NCBI RefSeq assembly: GCF_019933235.1
Contig: NZ_CP082945.1
Location: 8,035,501-8,099,500 of the forward strand
Length of the DNA: 64,000 bases
Direction: 5' to 3'
Source: Streptomyces angustmyceticus
GTDB taxonomy: Bacteria > Actinomycetota > Actinomycetes > Streptomycetales > Streptomycetaceae
Both the position numbers and the translations under genes were made by a program. Each line of letters starts with the position of its first letter. Within the stretch, counting starts at the first letter, position 1. The notes beneath the pieces are model-generated. The model searched no databases. It saw only the letters and a program-made list of their open reading frames with translations, and had not been told where the DNA came from. Positions 52,665-62,320 of the stretch are shown here, one piece after another.

Positions 52665-53983
52665 GTCACGTTTCCCCGACCACCGTGCTGGCCGCCGACG
52701 AGCTGCACGGCTCGCTCGGCGACCCGCTCATGGAAGTGATGAACTTCCTCAACGAGGTCACCTCCCGCTACCCGCAAGCGATCTCCTTCGGGCCGGGCCG
52801 CCCCTACGAAGGGCTGTTCGAGGTCGAGCGGATCGGCGACTACCTCGACGCGTACACCCGGCACCTCTCCGAGGACCTGGGCCGGACCCCCGACGAGGTC
52901 CGGACACAGCTCTTCCAGTACGGGCGGACCAACGGCCAGATCCATGAGCTGGTGGCCCGCGCCCTGCGCAACGACGAGGCCATCGACGCGGACCCCGCAT
53001 CCCTCGTCGTCACCGTGGGCTGCCAGGAGGGCATGTTTCTCGCCCTTCGCGCGCTGTTCCGTGACTCCTCGGACGTCCTGCTGGTCTCCTCGCCCTGCTA
53101 TGTCGGGATCACCGGAGCGGCCCGGCTGCTGGACATCGAGACCGTGCACGTGCCCGAGGGCGAGAACGGGATCGACCCGGACGTCCTGCGACGGACCGTC
53201 GCCGACCTGCGAGCGGCCGGGAAACGGCCGCGCGCGCTCTACCTGGTTCCGGACTTCTCCAACCCCACCGGCACCTGCCTGCCCCTCCCCACACGCCACC
53301 GTCTGCTCGACATGGCCGAGGAGGAGGACCTGCTCCTCCTGGAGGACAATCCGTACGGATTCTTCACGCGCACCGGTACCGGCCTGCCCACGCTCAAGGC
53401 GCTGGACAGCCGGCGGCGCGTCATCTACCTCGGTTCCTTCGCCAAGACCTGCTTCCCCGGAGCCCGGGTCGGCTATGTGGTCGCCGACCAGCATGTCCAG
53501 GCGCCGGACGGCAGCCGTACGCTCCTGGCGGACGAACTGTCCAAGATCAAGGGCATGGTGACGGTCAACACCCCGGCGCTCAGCCAGGCGGTCATCGGGG
53601 GCATGCTCCTCACCCATGACTTCCGCCTGCGGGAGGCCAACAAGCCGGCCGCCGACTTCTACCAGGAGAACCTGAAGGTCCTGCTGGAGTCGCTCGACCG
53701 GCTGCTGCCTCCGGAGCGACGCGAGGCGGCAGGGATCCACTGGAACTCGCCCGAGGGCGGCTTCTTCCTCACCCTGACCCTGCCCGTCCCAGCGGACAAC
53801 GCGCTGCTCGAAGAGTCCGCTCGCGAGCACGGGGTGATCTGGACGCCCATGAGTTACTTCTATCCGGATCCGGACAGCGGCGGACGGCACCAGATGAGGC
53901 TCTCCCTCAGCTATCTGACGCCTGCTCAAGTTGCCGAAGGAGCACGCCGTTTGGTCGGTCTGCTGGAACGGAGCTGCGCATGA
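52661..53983 (+). CDS. hpgT: HpgT-type aminotransferase
   Basis: A 440-residue fold-type I PLP aminotransferase, GTG 52661. Motifs: MEVMNFLNEVTSRYPQAISFGPGRPYEG at the N-terminus, VTVGCQEGMFLALRAL, DFSNPTGTCLP (N201), LLEDNPYGFF (D229), and SFAKTCFPGARVGYVV (PLP lysine K262, R269). It resembles HpgT, which transaminates 4-hydroxyphenylglyoxylate to L-4-hydroxyphenylglycine, often using tyrosine as donor and so regenerating hydroxyphenylpyruvate. The four-base overlap places it in the operon. Confidence 0.87.
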   Translation: MSHVSPTTVLAADELHGSLGDPLMEVMNFLNEVTSRYPQAISFGPGRPYEGLFEVERIGDYLDAYTRHLSEDLGRTPDEVRTQLFQYGRTNGQIHELVARALRNDEAIDADPASLVVTVGCQEGMFLALRALFRDSSDVLLVSSPCYVGITGAARLLDIETVHVPEGENGIDPDVLRRTVADLRAAGKRPRALYLVPDFSNPTGTCLPLPTRHRLLDMAEEEDLLLLEDNPYGFFTRTGTGLPTLKALDSRRRVIYLGSFAKTCFPGARVGYVVADQHVQAPDGSRTLLADELSKIKGMVTVNTPALSQAVIGGMLLTHDFRLREANKPAADFYQENLKVLLESLDRLLPPERREAAGIHWNSPEGGFFLTLTLPVPADNALLEESAREHGVIWTPMSYFYPDPDSGGRHQMRLSLSYLTPAQVAEGARRLVGLLERSCA

Positions 53984-54933
53984 ACGCCTTCCTGTACGTG
54001 GTGACGGTGCTGATCTGGGGCTCCACCTGGCTGGCCATCAAGGGCCAGCTCGGGGACGTACACCCCACGGCATCGATCGCCTACCGGTTCGCGCTGGCGG
54101 CCGTCATCCTGCTGGCCTGGGCGCGCCTGCGCGGGCTGCCGCTGCGCTATCCGGCACGCGTGCACGGGCAGTTCGCCCTCATGGGCGCGCTGATGTTCTC
54201 CACCAACTTCGTGTGCTTCTACTTCGCCGAGCAGCACCTCACCACCGGCCTCGTCTCGATCATCTTCGCGATGTCGCTGGTGGTGAACATGGCGTTCGCC
54301 CGCCTCTTCTTCAAGCGCGCGATCACCGCGAAGATGCTCCTCGGCGGAGCGATCGGGCTGCTGGGGATCGGTACGGTGTTCTGGCCGGAGTTCCAGAACT
54401 TCGGCCTCTCCTCCGGATCGGGGCAGGGCATCGTGCTCTCGGCCCTCGGCACCCTGGTGTTCTGCCTGGGCAATGTGGTCTCCGGCAAGACCCAGGCCGC
54501 GGGCATCCCGGTGATCCAGGGCACCGGGTACGCCATGGCGTACGGAGCGCTGCTGATGGCCCCGTTCGCCGTGTTCTTCGGGCACGGGGCCCTGTTCGAC
54601 CCGACGCCGCAGTACGCCGGCTCGCTCGTCTATCTCGCCGTCTTCGGCTCGGTGATCGGCTTCGGTGCCTATCTCACCCTGCTCGGCCGGATCGGCGGCG
54701 AGCGCGCCGCGTACGCGATGGTGCTCTTCCCGATCGTGGCGCTCCTGCTGTCCACGGTGTTCGAGGAGTTCCACTGGACGGCGCGGGACCTGGCGGGCGT
54801 CTTCCTGATCCTGGTCGGCAACGCCGTGATGCTGACCAACCCCGCGCTGCTACGGCGGCTGACCGGAGACCGCTTCCCCGCGCCGCCGGCGGAACCGGCC
54901 GAGCCGGCGGCCCAGAGCGCCGCCGACCGGTAG
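53980..54933 (+). CDS. EamA/DMT-family exporter
   Basis: A 317-residue drug/metabolite transporter of ten helices, ATG 53980, four-base overlap with hpgT. The first EamA repeat begins LYVVTVLIWGSTWLAIKGQLGDVHPTASIAYRFALAAVILL, and the second begins about residue 148 after a pause and ends VFLILVGNAVMLTNP. EamA proteins export amino acids and small metabolites. In this operon it most simply exports the Hpg-derived product. Confidence 0.9.
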   Translation: MNAFLYVVTVLIWGSTWLAIKGQLGDVHPTASIAYRFALAAVILLAWARLRGLPLRYPARVHGQFALMGALMFSTNFVCFYFAEQHLTTGLVSIIFAMSLVVNMAFARLFFKRAITAKMLLGGAIGLLGIGTVFWPEFQNFGLSSGSGQGIVLSALGTLVFCLGNVVSGKTQAAGIPVIQGTGYAMAYGALLMAPFAVFFGHGALFDPTPQYAGSLVYLAVFGSVIGFGAYLTLLGRIGGERAAYAMVLFPIVALLLSTVFEEFHWTARDLAGVFLILVGNAVMLTNPALLRRLTGDRFPAPPAEPAEPAAQSAADR

Positions 54934-55022
54934 CCCCGTCCCAAGGTCCGTCCGGGCCCGTCCACTTCCCGGATGGGCCGGGACGGTCGCGCCCCATCCC
55001 GCCACGGTCGAGGAGCGACACC

Positions 55023-56108
55023 TTGCACACCGCCGCAGTCGTCGGAACCGGTCTCATCGGCACATCGATCGCCCTGGCACTGACCGGCCGGGGAGTCACC
55101 ACCCACCTCATCGACCGCGACCCCCACAGCATCCGGATCGCCGCGGCGCGCGGCGCGGGGACGCCCGCACCACCTTCGGCACCCGTGGACATCGCCGTCA
55201 TCTGCGTGCCGCCCTCGGACGTCGCCAGGACCATCGCGGGCCACCAGAAGGCCGAGCTGGCCAGGGTGTACACGGATGTGGCGAGCGTCAAAGCGCTGCC
55301 GCACGCCGAATGCCTGGCCCTCGGCTGCGACACCGCCGCCCTGGTGGGCGGGCATCCGCTGGCCGGGCGGGAACGCTCCGGGCCGCTCCCGGCCCGTGCC
55401 GACCTCTTCCAGGACCGTCACTGGGTGCTCACCCCGACCCCGGAAACCACCGAAGCCGCCCTCAACCGCGCCCTGGAGCTGGTGTCGCTGTGCGGCGCCG
55501 TCCCGGTACTGCTCGATCCGCCGGACCACGACCGGGCGGTGGCCCTCGTCTCCCACCTGCCGCACCTGGTGGCGAGCCTCACCGCGGCCCGGCTGCTGGA
55601 GGGGGAGGACCACGCGGTGCGGCTGGCCGGCCGCGGTGTGCGGGACGTCACCAGAATCGCCGCCGGCGACGCCGGGCTGTGGACGGACATCCTCGCCGCG
55701 AACGCCCCCGCCGTCAGCGCGCTGCTCACCCAGCTCACCGCGGACCTGCAAAGAACGGCCGACGCGCTGGACCGGCTGACCGAAGGAGGACCGGAGCAGC
55801 AGGACGGCGCACTGGCGGACCTGACCGACATGCTGCGGCGCGGCATCGAGGGCCGGGCCCGCATCGCGACCACCCACGGCAACGGAGGCGCGGGCTCCCG
55901 CACCGTGCTCTCGGTCTCCCTCGGTGACCGGGACCGCCGCCTGGAACGGCTGCTCGACGATGTGACCGAGGCACGGGTGGACCTGGAGGACCTGCTGCTT
56001 CCGGAGACGACGGCACCGCCGCGCAGCGCGGTCGAGCTCCTGGTCGCACCGGACGTGGCACGCCCCCTCACCGACGCCCTCCGCGACCGGGGCTGGGCGG
56101 TCGGGTAG
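55023..56108 (+). CDS. pdh: Prephenate dehydrogenase of the Hpg set
   Basis: A 361-residue NAD-dependent prephenate dehydrogenase with a TTG start at 55023, supported by GAGGAGCGACA upstream. The Rossmann motif is AAVVGTGLIGTSIALALTG, and further motifs are YTDVASVKALPHAECL, ALVGGHPLAGRERSGPLPA (substrate His and Arg) and DHDRAVALVSHLPHLVASLTA. The C-terminal 70 residues may be an ACT-like regulatory region. It makes 4-hydroxyphenylpyruvate, the entry substrate for HmaS; such a dedicated copy accompanies Hpg genes in glycopeptide clusters. Gap of 89 bp after the exporter. Confidence 0.88.
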   Translation: MHTAAVVGTGLIGTSIALALTGRGVTTHLIDRDPHSIRIAAARGAGTPAPPSAPVDIAVICVPPSDVARTIAGHQKAELARVYTDVASVKALPHAECLALGCDTAALVGGHPLAGRERSGPLPARADLFQDRHWVLTPTPETTEAALNRALELVSLCGAVPVLLDPPDHDRAVALVSHLPHLVASLTAARLLEGEDHAVRLAGRGVRDVTRIAAGDAGLWTDILAANAPAVSALLTQLTADLQRTADALDRLTEGGPEQQDGALADLTDMLRRGIEGRARIATTHGNGGAGSRTVLSVSLGDRDRRLERLLDDVTEARVDLEDLLLPETTAPPRSAVELLVAPDVARPLTDALRDRGWAVG

Positions 56109-56451
56109 GGCCCCGCCGTGCGCGTATCGGGACGGGAGCGCTGACGCCTCGGCGCGGTGATGCCGGGGGCCGGTCGCGAGGTTTCGTCTTCGCGGGCCGG
56201 CTCCCTGTGGTTGCCGCTGCGGGAGCGTTCCGCGCGTTTCGGCGGACACTGCGCCGCAAGGGGCATCACGGTCCGCGTCTCCGGGAAGGACGGTGTGCGT
56301 GTCACGGTTTGGACCGCCCGAAGACAACGACGCCTTTTTGCGCGCGGTCCAGAGTTTCGCTGTCTCGTAAGGCCGTCAACTTCGTGGGGCGAGCGGCCTG
56401 ATGAGCAATGGAGCACTGGAAAGCCCACCTTCGACCACCTGGGAGAATCAC
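56109..56451. other. Intergenic region
   Basis: These 343 bases lie between the prephenate dehydrogenase and tautomerase genes. No coding or strong structural signal was seen. Confidence 0.45.
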
Positions 56452-56811
56452 ATGCCGCACATCACCGTTGACTACGACGCGCCCTTGGACGGCTTCTTCG
56501 ACCGCCGCCGCTTCGCACTCGAACTGCACACCCTGGCCGCCAAAACGGTCGACGGCATCACCGTCGAAAGCTGCAAGACACGCTTCCGGCGCCTCGACGA
56601 AGCCGTCATCGCCAACGGAGAGCCCGGACAGGCTCTGATCCACATCGATTTCGCGATCCTGCCGGGCCGCACGACGGAGACCAAGGCCGCACTCAGCCAA
56701 GCGGTACTCGACCTGGTGCGCAGTCACACGGCGGCAGTGCCCGACACGGTCGTCCACGCCTCCGTGGACGTGTCCGACCTCAGCGGCGCCTACCGCAAGC
56801 ACGTCCAATGA
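56452..56811 (+). CDS. CHMI-type tautomerase (5-carboxymethyl-2-hydroxymuconate isomerase-like)
   Basis: A 119-residue tautomerase-superfamily protein, ATG 56452 with GGGAG upstream. The mature N-terminus would be Pro2 (MPHITVDYD), the catalytic base of the superfamily. TRFRRLDEAVIANGEPGQALIHIDFAILPGRTTETKAAL matches the arginine-bearing and turn region of CHMI (HpaF/HpcD). CHMI works in homoprotocatechuate breakdown, but no other gene of that pathway is here. It may tautomerise an aryl-pyruvate or act in disposal of an aromatic metabolite. Confidence 0.82.
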   Translation: MPHITVDYDAPLDGFFDRRRFALELHTLAAKTVDGITVESCKTRFRRLDEAVIANGEPGQALIHIDFAILPGRTTETKAALSQAVLDLVRSHTAAVPDTVVHASVDVSDLSGAYRKHVQ

Positions 56812-57284
56812 TCCGCCCGTGACGGACCGGCATCCGGCGATCTGGCCTCACGACCACGGGACGCTCGACGGCGGCGACAACAACTCGTATCCGGGGAAGT
56901 CGGCGGAGAGCCGGTGAATGTGACCGGTCCTGCGCAAGGGCCTCGAGGACAACAACCCCGGCGCCCTCCGCTCGCGCGCAGACCACGAGAAGACAGCCCC
57001 TGCACCCCGCACAGCCAGTGACTCATCTCCGCGCAAAATGTTCACGTAGTTCCAGCCACCGGGGCGGTTATAGATTCGCCTGTCGGGAAGTGGGGTGCCC
57101 GTCGCCGAGTGGCTTGGTTTGCGGTGGTCGGTCGCTTGTTGTGGTCTCGGCGTGGTCTGCAGCGCTGGTTGGTGATCGGTGGGAACGGCTGCGGGCGTTC
57201 CCGCGCGGTGTCTGGCAGAGTCCCTGACCGTGTCGGTGATGACGTGGCTGCCGGCCGGCAGGTATGTGATGTGCCGAACAGGTT
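56812..57284. other. Region without intact genes
   Basis: These 473 bases contain no convincing gene. The reading frames at the right end may hold the decayed N-terminus of the pseudogene that follows. I looked for a tRNA that could mark an integration site and found none. Confidence 0.45.
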
Positions 57285-57837
57285 GTGGCGTGCGGGCGTA
57301 CGAACCGCTGGGAGACGTTCGGCGCCGTGTTCACGGCCGCCGGCTTCCCGGTGCCCACGACCGTGCGGGACGTTTCCGAGCACTACCTGATGTGGGGTCT
57401 GGCGCGCCGCGAGGAGACACCGGACGGCACCCGATGGTCCGTGCCCGCCGCGCTGCCGCTGCCTGGTGACCTGCTGCCTTTGGACGCCGACCTCACCAAA
57501 CGGCTCGAATGGATCCGCTGGACGACGCGCACCGGCCCGCTCGTCAACGGGCTCATCGAATACCTGGTCGATGATCTGGGCGAGCCGCAGAGGTACTCAC
57601 CTTTCTGGACCGCCTGGCGGCTGCCACCGCGGCGATGCCGACGATGTCCGCATCGCCTTTGCGGAACTCGTTGAGGCTGGTGACGCTCAGGTGCGTCGAG
57701 GGCAGGAGCAGGCCGACGCGGAACGGCTGGAGGCGCATCAGCGCTTCCGCCTGGTCATGAACTGGGATCACTGCCACAAGACGCGGATGCGGCTGAGCGT
57801 AGGCCGACGGCGAGCGACTGAGACGGGCCCTGCGTAG
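57285..57837 (+). pseudogene. Frameshifted hypothetical gene (resembles DUF6042)
   Basis: Frame 57285 encodes FTAAGFPVPTTVRDVSEHYLMWGLARREETPDGTRWSVPAALPLPGDLLPL and runs to DDLGEPQRYS near 57600. The continuation TFLDRLAAAT is in a second frame, and GDADDVRIAFAELVEAGDAQVRRGQEQADAERLEAHQRFRLVMNW is in a third (up to about 57780). Reading these in order gives one coherent protein, so two frameshifts have broken it. It resembles an actinobacterial family that I believe is called DUF6042. The N-terminus is not recognisable. Confidence 0.6.
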
Positions 57838-57861
57838 TCCGCAGCTCAGTGAGAGCAGGTC

Positions 57862-58435
57862 GTGTCAGTGGCCGTCGCTATCGTGCCGGGTGTGGTGGGA
57901 ACTGAAGACACACGCCTCAGCGTGGTCCGCGGCAACAGCGCCTCGGGGAAGTCGTCCGTCGCGGCCGGCCTGCGCGAGAAGTTCGGCCGCAACCTCGCGA
58001 TCGTCGGCCAGGACAATCTGCGCCGGATCGTGCTGCGCGAACGTGACCGGCCCGGTGGCGCGAACATCGGCCTGATCGACCTCACTGCCCGCTACGCCCT
58101 GGACGACGGCTTCCACGTCGTCGTGGAAGGCATCCTGTACGCCGACCGCTACGGCTCGGTGCTCCAGGACCTGGTGCGCGCCCACCGTGGCGTCTCGCGC
58201 TGCTACTACCGCAACGTGCCCTACACGGAGACGCTGCTCCGGCACGCGACGAAACCCGATGCCGAGTACCTCAAGCACGTCATCGCCGACCACCTGCGCA
58301 ACTGGTACGGGGAGAAAGACCTGCTGCCCGACGGCTTGGAGACCGTCATCGACCCGTCCAGCACCCTGGACGACACCATCCAGCAGATCCTGCACGAGAG
58401 CGGCCTGGCAGGGTGGTCCCGATCGACTGCTAACG
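57862..58435 (+). CDS. P-loop kinase (zeta-toxin/AAA-like), C-terminus read through
   Basis: About 190 residues form a small kinase: Walker A in VVRGNSASGKSSVAAGLREKFG, GQDNLRRIVLRERDRPGGANIGLIDLTARYALDDGFHVVVEGILYADRYG (Walker B-like), and a lid with RHATKPDAEYLKHVIADHLRNWY. It looks like the P-loop kinases that phosphorylate small molecules or act as toxin-like kinases. The frame has no stop after LHESGLAG and continues into the recombinase, but a TAA in another frame (58431) and a hairpin at 58438-58463 mark the likely former end. A late frameshift is inferred. Confidence 0.72.
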
Positions 58436-58437
58436 AT

Positions 58438-58463
58438 GCGGCCCGCTGGAAACAGCGGGCCGC
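58438..58463 (+). terminator. Hairpin between kinase and recombinase
   Basis: A perfect 11-bp stem (GCGGCCCGCTG and its complement) closes a GAAA tetraloop. It lies inside the fused reading frame, which argues that the kinase and recombinase were separate genes. Confidence 0.7.
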
Positions 58464-58554
58464 CTGCGCCTGTTGCGCGATCCGGCCCCGGAGCAGACGC
58501 CCGCGACATCCTGTTGTCAGTGCCGGACAGGAGATCGTTCGTGGGGACGGTCGG

Positions 58555-59660
58555 GTGTCCTACACGATCGTGGACACGGACTGCACGCTTGTGGCGGAGG
58601 CGGACGGGTTCCTGCGTACCTGCCGGGCGGGCACGGACCGTACGTACGCGTATGTGCTGGTGGATCATCTGCGGTGGCTGCGGTTCGCGGGCCTGAACAC
58701 GGAGTCGGTGTCGCTTGAGGACGTGCGGCACTACATGGCCGCTCTCGGAGCGGATTACCCGGGGCCGTTCGGTCTGCCGTGGCGCGAGGGGAAACGCCCC
58801 TACGGACACAGCGCACTGAAGACCGTCGCGGCCTGTCTGAAGGGCTTCTGCCTTCACCTGGGCACCCACGGCGTGAACCCGGCACTGGCGGAGGCACTGC
58901 GCGTGACCCGTTTGCCGACGCGGGCGGACCGCCGGCGGGCGATGCTCGGGCACGTCCTGCACAGCATGCCCGCGAATCCTCTGGCTCCGGCGGAGCGGAT
59001 GCGCCGGCATCCGAAGATGCTGCCGGAAGGTGCCCGGGAGGCGTTGCTGGTGGCGGTGTCGTGCGCGCGGGGCCGGATGGTGGTCACGTGGCTGGCCGAC
59101 GGCGGGTTCCGGATCGGTGAGCTGTGCGGGCTGCGTCTGGTCGACCTGCACTTGCGCGAGCAGGCCGCGTGCGGTCAATGCCGGGGGCCGCACGTGCACA
59201 TCTGTCACCGTGAGGACAACGCCAACCGGGCCCGGGTGAAGACCAAGTCCCCTGGACGTCGCAGGACGGCAGTGGTGGGACGGTGCGCCGGGTGAGTCCG
59301 GCGATGATTCACACCTACTTCGAGTACATCACCACCCAGTACCCCGCCCAGACCGCTCACGACATGCTCCTGGTCAGTCTGCACGGCCCCACCCGGGGGC
59401 AGCCGTGGACCACGGCCGCGGCCCGCGGCGTGCTGCGCCGGTCCGCAACCCGTGTGGAGATCGGCCGGGTGGTCCCGCACGCCTTCCGGCACAGCTTCGC
59501 CACCGCGGTGCTGGACGCCGCACGGGGCAACGCTGTGATCGCGCGTGACGCCGGCGGCTGGGCCTCAGCGGCGACCGTCGAGCAGGTCTACGGCCACGTA
59601 GACGTCCACGACCCGGTCTTCACCGCAGCGCTGGAGCAGGTCTGGGGGACACAGCCGTGA
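58555..59660 (+). pseudogene. Tyrosine recombinase 1 (TnpA-like), frameshifted
   Basis: A recombinase of about 368 residues that begins VSYTIVDTDCTLVAEADGFLRTC at GTG 58555. The first catalytic Arg is in LADGGFRIGELCGLRL. Near 59250 the frame shifts: RVKTKSP is followed in another frame by WTSQDGS and VRRVSPAMIHTYFEYI. The second frame (59283-59660) carries the HxxR box HAFRHSFAT and the nucleophile Tyr in VEQVYGHVD. One indel thus separates the two halves of the active site. It overlaps the next recombinase by four bases, as in Tn554-like elements with several tyrosine recombinases. Confidence 0.8.
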
Positions 59661-62230
59661 TCCCGCTGACGCTGCTGCCCGGCCGCACCGACACCACCCG
59701 CATCGGCCGCGACCGGCTCGAACTGCTCACGGCCCTCATAGAGGCTCCTTCATTCGATCCGCTCTTCCGCGACACACTGATCTTCATCCCGCCCCAGCAC
59801 CCGGTCTTCGCCTGGCAGTGCGGCGCCGACGGCTGCGAGCGCATCCGCCGCGTCAGCCACAACCTGTGCGGTTCTCACTGCCTCGAGTGGGAGCAGGCAG
59901 AGCGGGCCGGCCAGTCCAAGCGCGCTTTCATGCACGCCGCAACGCCTCTTCCGGCCGCGCGGGGAGTGGACTACGGGCGCTGCCGGATCTGCCCCGACCG
60001 CCCGGCCCTCAGCCCCACAACCCAGTTGTGCCATCAACACCAGAGCCGCTGGCAGTACGGTTCGGCGGCGCGTGTCGACCGAAAACACCTCAAACGATGG
60101 GCTCTGGACCAGCGCGCGTTACCCGGTTTCGGCCTCTGCAAAGCCCGCTGCCCGTTCTTGGCCTGCGGCTCGGTGGGACTGTGTATCCAGCACCAGGCCC
60201 GTTACCAAACCGAGCAGCGTCTGGGAGGAGCCCGGTCGGAACGCATCCACGGTCGCATCAAAGACGGACGCCCGCTCCCCGTAACGTACGACGATGAGTC
60301 CGCTTTCCACGCATGGTGTGCCACCACGGAACCTGTGTCACAGCCGGGACTGGTCAACCTCCACCCACTGCCTCCCTTGCTGCGGGCCGAGATCCAGTGG
60401 GGCCTGCACACACATGCCCAGGTCGCACAGCACTCCGAGTGGACCACCAACGGCATCAGGAATCTCGTCAGACATTGTCAGCGAGGCGGCAGCACGTCCC
60501 TGATGGACCTGCACGACCAGGGCTACAAGAACCTTTCCCGTAAGCAGATGGACTCCGAAGTCCGCAAGATCATCTGGGAGATCGTCAACGGTCTGCGCTG
60601 CGTCTACTACAGCCCCTCGGACACGAAAGACGCCGGCTTCCTGGAGACCGATCACTTCGGGCGACGCTTCAAGAACGCCCAGAGCCACTTCAACATCACC
60701 GCCGTACCTCAGCGGTGGCTGCGCGACCTGCTTTGGGACCATCTCACCGAGTGGCTTCGGTCCCCGCAATGTCCCCGCACCCGAGGTCCCTTTGGCCAGA
60801 TGCGCCGCGCCGCGGTCGAACTGGGTGTCTTCCTCCAAGCCGATGCCCCGAGGCAGGCCATGACCCCACCGTGCTGTGCCGTGAGCACGCCGAGCGGTTC
60901 GTCGCCGACCAGCGCCACCGCGCCCGCCATGGCCGCCGTCCCTGGGCATGGTCCTGGTCGACGGACGATCCCCCACGGTCACCGACCTGAGCTGCCAATT
61001 CGTCTTCAACCAGGCGCGCAAGCTGCTCTACAGCGCCATCCCCGCTGGCCAGGCCGAGCGCCTCGGTATCGACACCGGCTTCCTGACCGCCATCCCCTTC
61101 GGCGGCACCGGCCTCAAGCAGCGCTCCCGCAACCCCTTCAGCGACGACGTCGCCCGCGCGCTGACCGACGAGGCCAACCTGCGCCGCCTGGAGGAGCTCG
61201 ACCTCAACGACCGGGGCCTGCGGGACATCTGGGAGACCATCGTCGCCACCGGGCGCCGCTGCAGCGAGGTCGTCGGACTGCGCCTGGACTGCATCGGCCG
61301 CTACCGAGGCCTTGCCATGCTATAGCACGACCAGACCAAGGTCGGCAACTACAACGAGGGCATCCGCATCCCCGAGCCCATCTACCAGCGCCTCGACGCC
61401 CGACGCACCAAGACACTCCAACTCTTCGAAAAGCGCTACGGCCGGACTCCAGCGGCTGCGGAACGCCCCGGCCTGGCCCTGTTCCCTTCCCGCATCCGCA
61501 ACCCCAACGGCCGCCAGCCGATCTCCTATGGACACTTCAACGAGCGCTTCAGGACCTGGATCTCCGACCTCGACCTCGGCGGCGCGTACGTCGCCCACCA
61601 GGCCCGCCACACCCTGGCCACCAACCTGCTGCGCGCCGGCGCCACACTCACCCACATGCGCCGCTACCTCGGCCAGCTGTCCGAGCGCATGGCCGAGCAC
61701 TACGTGAAGATCACCAACAGCGACCTCGAAGACGTCCTGAACACGGTCTGGGTGGCCGGACCCGGGGCTCCCAACCCAGGTGAACTCCTCTCCGGCGACA
61801 CCACCCCCGTGGACCGCGAGACCGCCCTCGCCTTGGCCCTGGACCTTTCCCGCCGCAGCACCCCCGCCGACAGGGGATTCTGCACCTACCAACCCGTCGT
61901 CAACGGCGGAGCCTGCCCCTGGAAACTCGACTGCGAGAACTGCGACAACTTCATCCTCTCCGGCGCAGACCTCCTCTACTGGCGACGCAAAGCCGAACAA
62001 TGGCGCTCCATCGCCGAGAACGCCCCCGACGACGCCACCGCCGACTACCTCCACACCGTCTTCGAACCCACCGCCAAGGCCATCAAAGGACTCGAGCAGG
62101 CCCTGGCCGCCCTCGGCATCCTTGACGAAGCCCTCACCCTCGACCTGCGACGCCCCCAGGACTACTTCCACCGCACCTGGCGCACCGCCTTCCGCGCCCG
62201 CGACCTCGCAGCACTGCAAGCCCCCTATGG
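59657..62230 (+). pseudogene. Tyrosine recombinase 2 (TnpB-like), with two frameshifts and a nonsense codon
   Basis: A long recombinase (about 850 residues if repaired). The N-terminal half has three Cys/His clusters (CGADGCERI with CGSHC; CRICPDRP with CHQH; CKARCPFLAC with CIQH) resembling zinc ribbons. The frame changes near 60855 (to DPTVLCREHAERFVADQRH) and near 60940 (to MVLVDGRSPTVTDLSC). At 61323 the codon expected to be Trp in LWHDQTK is TAG. The third frame continues with TGRRCSEVVGLRL (Arg), VAHQARHTLATNLL (HxxR) and AEHYVKI (Tyr). Three lesions make it a clear pseudogene. The C-terminus is cut near 62215. Confidence 0.82.
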
Positions 62231-62320
62231 CGTAGCTGATGGCGTGCTTATTGATCTTGATTGTGGCCTGCTGTTGTTCAGTCGTACTGGGTGGTAGTTC
62301 TGATCAGTCGGTGGGGCTTA
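62215..62320. mobile_element. Junction of recombinase remnant and tni-type element
   Basis: Homology of recombinase 2 stops near 62215 (after RARDLAAL) and the sequence then changes to a less GC-rich stretch with TGGCGTAGCTGATGGCGT and TTGTGGCC. The tniQ gene ends at 62318 on the other strand. The left end of the tni-type transposon should therefore lie in this interval. I could not identify its terminal repeat without the other end. Confidence 0.5.
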
